Shown here: positions 1 through 4,892 of the stretch, piece after piece
Numbering within the stretch: position 1 is the first letter of the stretch
How the letters are laid out: the number at the start of each line of letters is the position of its first letter
Origin: Myxococcales bacterium
GTDB taxonomy: Bacteria; Myxococcota_A; UBA9160; SMWR01
Length of the DNA stretch: 5,163 nucleotides
Direction: 5' to 3'
Assembly: GCA_022571825.1 (NCBI GenBank)
Contig: JACZXC010000245.1
Span: 1 to 5,163, forward strand
Notes under the pieces: generated by a model
What the model was told of the DNA's origin: nothing
What the model saw: the letters and a program-made list of their open reading frames with translations, nothing else
Database searches by the model: none
Position numbers and translations under genes: made by a program

Positions 1-237
1 GCCGGCGACGCGAATTCCATCGATCGTGATCCCGAAAAAGTCGACGATCCAGTCGCCGACCAGCAGGAACGCGATCAGCAGCCCGAACGCGTAGAGGCAA
101 GCGAGCCCCACCTGACGGCGCCGCTCGGCGGCCGGCCAGCCCTCGGTCAGGGAAAGAACCAGGACGCTCGTGCTGAGCGGGTTGATGATCGGTAGCAAGC
201 TGCCGAAGGTGATCAGGAAATACTCGATGAATGTCAC
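1..237 (-). CDS. MarC-family inner-membrane protein, N-terminal part (truncated by window edge)
   Basis: This is the first 79 codons of a MarC (NAAT-like) integral membrane protein, and the frame is still open at base 1. The family forms small multi-helix inner-membrane proteins of about 200 residues. Some were proposed to be amino-acid transporters, and the true substrate of most is unknown. Visible here are a first hydrophobic helix (about residues 5-30) carrying the motif PIINPLS (16-22), which matches the family's conserved Asn/Asp-Pro near the N-terminus. A basic loop ERRRQ (39-42 region) follows, then a second helix (about 43-62), and then FFGITIDGIRVAG (67-79), which fits the start of helix 3 with the family's R-[IV]-A-G. 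The start is GTG at 237. An in-frame TAG lies five codons upstream, so no longer start is possible. No clear Shine-Dalgarno sequence precedes it. It lies 46 bases after the lipoprotein gene on the same strand and may be co-transcribed with it. Family assignment is fairly sure; function is not. Confidence 0.8.
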   Translation of the reverse strand, partial: MTFIEYFLITFGSLLPIINPLSTSVLVLSLTEGWPAAERRRQVGLACLYAFGLLIAFLLVGDWIVDFFGITIDGIRVAG

Positions 238-267
238 GGCGGGAGGCTATCGGTCCCCACGCATTTT

Positions 268-299
268 TGCGCGGGCCCGCGCATCAATGCGCGGGGCCC
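268..299. repeat. overlapping inverted repeats (hairpins) at the end of the lipoprotein gene
   Basis: Two overlapping self-complementary elements are seen. One is a perfect 16-base palindrome at 268-283, starting right after the lipoprotein stop codon. The other is an inverted repeat with left arm 273-284 and right arm 287-299, which pair over 12 bases with one bulged G and a two-base centre that lies within the stop codon. The element GCGCGGG or its complement occurs three times within about 25 bases. The two structures share bases and would exclude each other in RNA. Neither minus-strand hairpin is followed by a run of U, so this is not a standard Rho-independent terminator. It could act as an mRNA 3'-end stabiliser, an attenuation point before the MarC-type gene, or part of a dispersed palindromic repeat family. 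The symmetry is certain; the role is inference. Confidence 0.7.
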
Positions 300-2191
300 A
301 GAGCCGCGGTCACGGCCGCCTGAACCTCCGGGAGGTGGAGGTTCCCCAGATGGCCGCCACCCGGGAAGAGCGTCAGCCGGTCGCCGAGGTGGCGCTCGAG
401 GAACGCGAGCCCGTCGTCGCCGAGGATGAAGTCGTCCGCGTTGTGGAGGACCCGGACCTCCGGATTCTTCCAGGTCGACTCGTCGAGCGACCGGAGGCTG
501 GTCCGACGCACGAGCTCCGGAGCATCGGTCACGCCGTAGTGGTCCATGGCCCAGGGAACCACCAGCTCCTCTCCATAGCGCGGATAGGTGATGCTGGCGA
601 AGCGATCGAGCGCACGCCCGCGCTGCGGCAGCGCGAGTGGCTCCAGCACGGGATTCCCGTTCTCGGCCACGGCGCCCAGCGCGCTGGCGAGCCCGATGCG
701 TCCGGCCATCCCGATCATGAAGCGCGACTCGTCGCGGTCCATCGGCAGCGGCTTGCCCTCGGGCAGCCCGTGCTGGGCCACCAGGAAGGCCTTCATGGCC
801 AGTTCTTGGATGCGGCGATCACGTTCGTCGTCTCCCCAGCTGGCTGGCACCGCGAACGCCGCTTCGAAATGCTCGGCGGCCACGATCAGGTCGACGGGAG
901 GATTGACGGCCACGAAGCGGTCGAAGCGCAGGGCCTCGGGACCTCGCTGCGGCTGCGCGTCGGCCACGAAGAGCGTTGCGATGCCGCCCAGCGAGTAGCC
1001 GATCAGCTTGGCGCCCTGGATCCGGTCCCCGTGGTCGGCACGCAAGTCGGCCGCGATCCCGTCGAGGGCGCTGTAGACGTCCTCGGCATCCGCGGGAGAG
1101 AACCCCGGGTAAGGCACCGAAAGCGCATTGCGTATGAACTCGGGATGGAACGGGCTGCTGATCAGGACCACCGAGTGGCCGGCCTCCCAGGCCAGCTCGG
1201 CCAGCACCAGCGCCAGCGGCGACTCGCGATGGGCCCCGATGCCGGGAACGACGTAGACAACGGGCGCCGGTTCGGGCTGGAGCCAGAGAGAGAACGGAAG
1301 CTTCCGACCCGTCGCCGCGATCTCCACCTTCCCGACCCGGGCGCGCGCCGCGAACTCCAGATCCCGGGGCTCGGCCAGCAGCGAGCCCAGCGAGGGCTCG
1401 GGGTCGCTGTTGGCGTAGGCCGACTCCGGGATCTCGTAGCGCTCCATGGCGATCTGGCGCTGGGTGGCCCAGAGCGCGCGGATCGTGAGATAGAGGTGGG
1501 CCTTCTGGCTCTCGGTGATGGCGTCGTAGGCATCGATGCGCAGCGAGAAGCCGTTCAGCGTCGCCCCGATGCTGCCGCCGGGCAGGTAGAAGAGCGGGTC
1601 GAGCACGGTGTCGAAGACCTTGCCGACCCCGTCGCGCACTGAGCTCGGCCCGAGCAGGGGAATCACCAGGTAGCTGCCGTAGCCGATCCCCCAGCGCGCG
1701 AACGCGAGCCCCACGTCCTGGTCATGGGTCCGGACGTCGAGCCGCTCGGCTACGTCGAAGAGCCCCCCGACGCCGGCCGCCGTGTTGACCAGGAAGTGCA
1801 CGGTCTCCTCGCCCGCCTCGCACGCCTCGCCCTGGAGCAGCAGGCTTGCGAACCGGCCCGGAAACCTCAGGTTGTAGGTCACGTTCTCGAGCGACTCGCG
1901 GACTGGCTCGGGCAGCAGGAAGCGCCACACCCTGGCCACCGGCCGCAGCACCCAGTCGACCATGAACTTCGTGACCACCAGGCTGCCGCGGTTGAAGCCC
2001 TCGACCCGGTCGGGCATCAGCTGGGTCAGTTCGAACCCGACCCGGTAGTTGGCGTCCTCCATCCCCTCCATCGCCGTGAAGGAGCTGGCCGACAGCTCAC
2101 GGGTGGGGTCCTCGTGACGCGGACCACTGGCGCACGCCACCGCCAACAAGGTGGTGGCGACGACGGTTATGCGAAGACGGTGGGCGCGCAC
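284..2191 (-). CDS. MlaA/VacJ-type lipoprotein fused to an alpha/beta hydrolase
   Basis: The 635-residue product combines two domains. Residues 1-20 form a signal peptide ending LAVAC, so Cys20 is the probable lipidated residue. The +2 residue is Ala, not Asp, which fits outer-membrane sorting. Residues about 54-253 match MlaA (VacJ), the lipoprotein that takes phospholipid from the outer leaflet and hands it to the Mla retrograde pathway: VEGFNRGS (63-70), RPVARVWRFLLPEPVRESL (83-101), FLVNTAAGVGGLFDVAERL (133-151), WGIGYGSYLVIPLLGPSSVRD (167-187). E. coli MlaA is about 250 residues and ends here, whereas this protein continues. Residues about 305-635 look like an alpha/beta hydrolase: strand VVYVVPGIGAH (311-321), nucleophile elbow GYSLGG with Ser400, probable acid Asp586 or Asp587 in NADDF, and probable His614 in GGGHLGNLH. 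A lipase or esterase role on phospholipid is inference. The start is GTG, directly after the previous gene's TAG and without a clear Shine-Dalgarno sequence, so coupled reinitiation is likely. No ATG lies before Cys20. Confidence 0.88.
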   Translation of the reverse strand: MRAHRLRITVVATTLLAVACASGPRHEDPTRELSASSFTAMEGMEDANYRVGFELTQLMPDRVEGFNRGSLVVTKFMVDWVLRPVARVWRFLLPEPVRESLENVTYNLRFPGRFASLLLQGEACEAGEETVHFLVNTAAGVGGLFDVAERLDVRTHDQDVGLAFARWGIGYGSYLVIPLLGPSSVRDGVGKVFDTVLDPLFYLPGGSIGATLNGFSLRIDAYDAITESQKAHLYLTIRALWATQRQIAMERYEIPESAYANSDPEPSLGSLLAEPRDLEFAARARVGKVEIAATGRKLPFSLWLQPEPAPVVYVVPGIGAHRESPLALVLAELAWEAGHSVVLISSPFHPEFIRNALSVPYPGFSPADAEDVYSALDGIAADLRADHGDRIQGAKLIGYSLGGIATLFVADAQPQRGPEALRFDRFVAVNPPVDLIVAAEHFEAAFAVPASWGDDERDRRIQELAMKAFLVAQHGLPEGKPLPMDRDESRFMIGMAGRIGLASALGAVAENGNPVLEPLALPQRGRALDRFASITYPRYGEELVVPWAMDHYGVTDAPELVRRTSLRSLDESTWKNPEVRVLHNADDFILGDDGLAFLERHLGDRLTLFPGGGHLGNLHLPEVQAAVTAALGPAH

Positions 2192-2608
2192 CTAGAGCGT
2201 GGTGCAGTCCCCGAAGGCGACCCAGCCGACCCCGTCGCCGGTCACGGTGAGCACGGTCTCGCCTTCGTCGTTGATCAGGAACGTCCAGCCGCGGCCGTTC
2301 TCGATCCCCTGGAGGATCGTGAACGCACCCACGCGCTCGACGGTCCGGATCGTCGTGGTCTGGCCGGTGCGGCCTTCGTCGAGGATCTCGATCTTCTTGG
2401 CGCCGATGTTGATGCGCACGAATTCGGGCAGGCTGACGTCGTCGGCGTCGCCGCCCACGCACTCCTCGTCTTCGATGCACGAATCCGATTCGTGGGTCGT
2501 GCAGATGAGGGGCTTCGAGCCGTCGTAGGGGCCCTTGGCCAGTGCCGACGTGGCGAGTGCGGTGAGGCCGAGCGAAACGAAAACGGTCAGTGCGATGCGA
2601 AGAAACAT
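2192..2608 (-). CDS. small exported acidic protein with four cysteines, function unknown
   Basis: The 138-residue product has a clear Sec signal peptide: a hydrophobic stretch from about residue 4 to 19, then SALA|K with predicted cleavage after Ala24. The mature part is about 114 residues and acidic. It opens with DGSKPLICT and carries Cys36, Cys44 and Cys50 close together, with Cys135 near the C-terminus (FGDCTTL). The spacing suggests two disulphides formed in the periplasm. The layout (DGSKP-LIC, three spaced Cys, LPEFVRI, ILQG, GWTFLI, FG-C at the end) resembles small exported proteins that I recall as uncharacterised in Gram-negative genomes. I know no function for them. The ATG at 2608 has an AGGAG at 2615-2619 with six bases between, a good site. 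The stop TAG at 2194-2192 touches the GTG of the lipoprotein gene, and 45 bases separate this gene from the glycine-zipper gene upstream. Position implies a role with the MlaA fusion; the sequence itself shows no catalytic motif. Confidence 0.85.
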   Translation of the reverse strand: MFLRIALTVFVSLGLTALATSALAKGPYDGSKPLICTTHESDSCIEDEECVGGDADDVSLPEFVRINIGAKKIEILDEGRTGQTTTIRTVERVGAFTILQGIENGRGWTFLINDEGETVLTVTGDGVGWVAFGDCTTL

Positions 2609-2653
2609 AAAGGTCTCCTGGAAGAAAATGGTTTGGGGGCTCGTCCTTGAGCG

Positions 2654-3085
2654 TTAGTTGACGGTGTAGCCTTTGCCGCCGAGACAGGCGCTGTAGGCGC
2701 GAATGAACTCGTTGTGTGCCGACTGCTGGGAGCTCTCCCTGCGCCGGTTGTTCGACCGCGTGCTCATGCCGCCCATCATCCCGCCACCGACGGCACCGAT
2801 CTTGGCGCCCTTTCCGGCGTTGCCCGAGATGGCACCGATGGCGGCGCCCACCGCCGCACCCCCGGCACCGCCACGGGCTGCGCCGCCCAGAGTGCTCTTG
2901 CTGCTACCGGGTGCCCGCATCGGGTCGTAGCCCGTCTGGTTTCTGGCCCAGGATTGACACTCACCCTCGTCTCGGGCCTGCTGCTGCGGGCTCTGGCCCT
3001 TCTGGGGATAGACGTAGATGCCCTGCCCGAGGGCGGGGAGGGCAACCAGGGTCGCGAAAAGTGAAATTGCGAGAAGTCGACGCAT
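2654..3085 (-). CDS. glycine-zipper envelope protein
   Basis: The 143-residue product has an N-terminal signal peptide (MRR, then a hydrophobic segment to about residue 18, with likely cleavage near ALG-Q at 20). The mature N-terminal region reads YPQKGQSPQQQARDEGEC followed by WARNQTGYDP, a motif I recognise from exported glycine-zipper proteins of Gram-negative bacteria. The middle (about 67-106) is a run of Gly/Ala with small residues at regular spacing (GGAARGGAGGAAVGAAIGAI, then a second Gly-rich half ending GGGMMGGM), the glycine-zipper type of close-packing helix pair that inserts in or lies on membranes. Then come a basic/polar segment (SNNRRRESSQQ) and a C-terminal part YSACLGGKGY. 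Cys43 and Cys134 could form a disulphide bracketing the zipper. No lipobox is present. The ATG at 3085 is preceded by AAGGAG (3092-3097) six bases away, a strong site. It is the first gene of the apparent envelope operon. Exact role and partner are unknown. Confidence 0.85.
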   Translation of the reverse strand: MRRLLAISLFATLVALPALGQGIYVYPQKGQSPQQQARDEGECQSWARNQTGYDPMRAPGSSKSTLGGAARGGAGGAAVGAAIGAISGNAGKGAKIGAVGGGMMGGMSTRSNNRRRESSQQSAHNEFIRAYSACLGGKGYTVN

Positions 3086-3165
3086 GAGTTTCTCCTTGGG
3101 ATGAGCAAAGTCTGCGGCTGGTGGACGAATCGATTGGCGTTGGACCCGACTTCAGCCGAGGGAGC

Positions 3166-3194
3166 AGGATACACACAACCCAAACTCCTGTCCG
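3166..3194 (-). promoter_or_regulatory. candidate sigma-70-like promoter for the envelope genes
   Basis: Reading the minus strand, CGGACA (3194-3189; four of six bases match TTGACA) is followed after 17 bases by TATCCT (3171-3166; four of six match TATAAT). It would start transcripts about 75 bases before the glycine-zipper ATG. This is a match by eye in GC-rich DNA and the taxon's consensus is unknown, so it is only a candidate. Confidence 0.3.
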
Positions 3195-3242
3195 ACTCGA
3201 TCGACGCGCCCGGGAAGGCGGACCGATTCAGGGCCACCGTAT

Positions 3243-3280
3243 TAAAGGCTCGGCCGTCGAGGTGCGAGTTCCGGACTCGC
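3243..3280 (-). terminator. hairpin(s) just after the DJ-1/PfpI gene, possible terminator
   Basis: Two bases after the stop codon, the minus strand holds GCGAGT-CCGGA-ACTCGC, a perfect 6-base stem with a 5-base loop (3280-3264). A weaker stem CTCG-ACGGC-CGAG follows (about 3262-3250) and then CCTTTAAT. The U run is short and belongs to the weaker hairpin. The position between two apparent transcription units supports a terminator role, but the form is not canonical. Confidence 0.4.
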
Positions 3281-3282
3281 CT

Positions 3283-3882
3283 TCAAACCGAAGCGCCTGC
3301 GTAGGGCGGCGCCGGGTCGTACTGCATGAACCGCTGGGTCTGCCGGGCACGCTCGATGTCCCAGATCTGGCCCACCAGCCACAGCGCCATGTCGATGCCG
3401 GCGGAGACGCCGGCCGCGGTCACGACGTTGCCGTCATCGACGTAGCGGACGTTCTCCAGCACTTCGACTTCGGGCGCGCGCTTGCGAAGCGTCTCGATGA
3501 ATCCCCAGTGCGTCGTGGCCCGCTTGCCGTCGAGGAAACCGCACTCCTGGAGCAACAGCGCGCCCGTGCAGACACTGGTGATCCAGCGACAGCTCGAACC
3601 CGTCTTCCGGAGCCAGTCGATCAGGACAGGGTTCTCGACCTCGGTATTCGTGCCCTGGCCGCCCGGAACCAGGACTATATCCAACGGCGGAGCCGTCTCG
3701 AAGCTATGATCCGGAATCAGGCGCAAGCCCTTGGCGCAACGCACCGGCTCAGCCTGCTCCGCAATCGTCACTACCTTCACGTCGTCCATGTCCATGCTCG
3801 CCATGGTGAAGACCTCCCAGGGCCCGACCAGATCGAGTTCCTCCAGGTCTTCGAAGAGCAGCATTCCAATCGTGAGACTCAT
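3283..3882 (-). CDS. DJ-1/PfpI-family protein, isonitrile hydratase-like
   Basis: The 199-residue product is a single DJ-1/PfpI domain. Near the N-terminus is IGMLLFEDLEELDLVGPWEVF, where Asp17 in LDLVGP lies at the position of the essential Asp of Pseudomonas isonitrile hydratase. VLVPGG follows at 70-75. The nucleophile elbow is SVCTGALLL with Cys105 and Thr106, and RATTHW at 121-126 has His125. The Cys, the adjacent Thr and Asp17 match the catalytic set I recall for isonitrile hydratase, which converts isonitriles to N-substituted formamides. The wider family also includes glyoxalase-like and uncharacterised members, so the reaction is inference. The ATG at 3882 is chosen because GGAGG (3894-3890) lies seven bases before it. 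The ATG at 3888 would touch that site too closely and overlaps the upstream stop as ATGA. The frame stays open further up to 4212, but that part is antisense-like and overlaps the regulator. The protein is a paralogue of the sensor domain of the gene before it and is probably coupled to it. Confidence 0.88.
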   Translation of the reverse strand: MSLTIGMLLFEDLEELDLVGPWEVFTMASMDMDDVKVVTIAEQAEPVRCAKGLRLIPDHSFETAPPLDIVLVPGGQGTNTEVENPVLIDWLRKTGSSCRWITSVCTGALLLQECGFLDGKRATTHWGFIETLRKRAPEVEVLENVRYVDDGNVVTAAGVSAGIDMALWLVGQIWDIERARQTQRFMQYDPAPPYAGASV

Positions 3883-3894
3883 GGTCATTCCTCC
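3883..3894 (-). promoter_or_regulatory. ribosome binding site that fixes the DJ-1/PfpI start and overlaps the regulator stop
   Basis: The minus strand reads GGGGAGGAATGACCATG. GGAGG (3894-3890) has seven bases before the ATG at 3882 but only one before the ATG at 3888, so 3882 is the better start. The regulator stop TGA (3887-3885) lies inside this spacer, so ribosomes finishing the regulator stop on top of the next start, an arrangement typical of translational coupling. Confidence 0.7.
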
Positions 3895-4892
3895 CCTGCA
3901 GCGGGTCGCCGTCGGGCGCCGCGCTGGAAGCGTGTTCGGTACTCGGCCGGGCCCACACGCAAGGTTCGCAAGAACGCTCGGCGCATGGTCTCGGGGGATC
4001 CGAAGCCGCAGCTTGCGGCGATTCCTCCGACGCCGTCGCGAGAGTCCTCGAGCAGGCGGCGTGCAGACTCGATGCGACAGCGCTCGACAAAACGGGCCGG
4101 GGTGATCCCCGTCTGCTCGGCAAAGACGCGGGCAAAATGGCGGGGGCTCATGCCCGCACGCCGGGCCAGCGACACGACACGGTGGTCGCCATCCGGATGC
4201 TCCTCCACCCACTCCTGCACGCGGGCCACGGGCTCACGCTCGGCCTGCTGTGCTTCGAGCCGCGCACTGAACTGGGACTGTCCACCCGGCCGCTTGAGGA
4301 AGAGCACCAGCCGGCGGGCCACCATCAGCGCAACGTCGGGGCCATGGTCCTCCTCCACAAGGGCCAATGCGAGATCCATCCCGGCCGTCACACCGGCGGA
4401 CGTGTAGAAGCGCCCGTCACGCACGAAGATGGGGTCGGTTTCCACCTCGACCTTCGGATAGCGCCGCGCCATCACTTCGCAGGCCGCCCAGTGGGTGGTC
4501 GCGCGCCGGCCGTCGAGGAGCCCGGTCTCCGCCAGCAGCAGGGCCCCGGTACACACAGAAGCCACGCGCCGCGAGCGGCAGGCGATCCTTCGCAGGCATC
4601 GCGTCAGGCCGACGTCGTCGAGCAGCGCATCCACGCCCCGCCCACCGGCCACGATCAGGGTATCGAGATTTCCTCGCAGGGACGCAAGCGAGCGGTCGGC
4701 CAGCAGCGACAGACCACTCGAGGTGTCGAGCGGTCCGGCTGCCATGGCTGCCAGCTCGAGGCGATAGCCCGTAGAGCGCGGTCGACCCCGTCTTCGGAGC
4801 TCCCGGGTCGCGGTCGAGAAGACCTCCAAGGGCCCCGTGACATCCAGGATCTGGGCATCGGGAATGGCGAAGAGGACGATACGGCGAGCCAT
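3885..4892 (-). CDS. GlxA-type transcriptional regulator: DJ-1/PfpI-like sensor plus AraC HTH
   Basis: With the start at 4892 the product is 335 residues, the usual size for this family. Residues 1 to about 200 are a DJ-1/PfpI-like (class I glutamine-amidotransferase-like) domain: RRIVLFAIPDAQILDVTGPLEVF at the N-terminus with Asp17, a nucleophile-type elbow SVCTGALLL with Cys114, RATTHW with His134, and SAGVTAGMDLALALVEE. A linker containing FLKRPGGQSQFS follows. Residues about 221-322 are an AraC/XylS DNA-binding domain with two helix-turn-helix units: SLARRAGMSPRHFARVF (first) and IAASCGFGSPETMRRAF with RVGPAEYR (second). It probably binds DNA upstream of its own operon and responds to a small ligand; neither is shown. 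The frame is open to a GTG at 5087, but family alignment begins at the ATG used here. That ATG lacks a good Shine-Dalgarno sequence, so the start carries some doubt. It is followed at once by its single-domain paralogue, the obvious target gene. Confidence 0.88.
   Translation of the reverse strand: MARRIVLFAIPDAQILDVTGPLEVFSTATRELRRRGRPRSTGYRLELAAMAAGPLDTSSGLSLLADRSLASLRGNLDTLIVAGGRGVDALLDDVGLTRCLRRIACRSRRVASVCTGALLLAETGLLDGRRATTHWAACEVMARRYPKVEVETDPIFVRDGRFYTSAGVTAGMDLALALVEEDHGPDVALMVARRLVLFLKRPGGQSQFSARLEAQQAEREPVARVQEWVEEHPDGDHRVVSLARRAGMSPRHFARVFAEQTGITPARFVERCRIESARRLLEDSRDGVGGIAASCGFGSPETMRRAFLRTLRVGPAEYRTRFQRGARRRPAAGEE

Noticed and set aside
170..1642. 490-codon open frame on the plus strand opposite the lipoprotein gene
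   Set aside because: Its translation is Arg/Gly/His-rich, with no family motif or signal. It lies entirely antisense to a well-supported gene or across its edge, as expected from high-GC codon bias.
1724..2650. 308-codon plus-strand open frame
   Set aside because: It spans antisense to two signal-peptide genes and their junction, has low-complexity composition and no recognisable domain.
3250..3290. tRNA-like T-arm (GCGAG-TTCCGGA-CTCGC)
   Set aside because: The loop does not fit the TTCRA consensus, and no acceptor, D or anticodon arm can be built around it. A simple hairpin explains it better.
3883..4212. N-terminal extension of the DJ-1/PfpI frame up to 4212
   Set aside because: The extra 110 residues are Pro/Arg/Cys-rich and overlap the AraC domain of the regulator. 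A strong ribosome binding site and the family N-terminus both point to 3882.
3121..4407. 428-codon plus-strand open frame
   Set aside because: It runs antisense through both DJ-1-type genes. The minus-strand frames carry conserved catalytic and HTH motifs and this one carries none.
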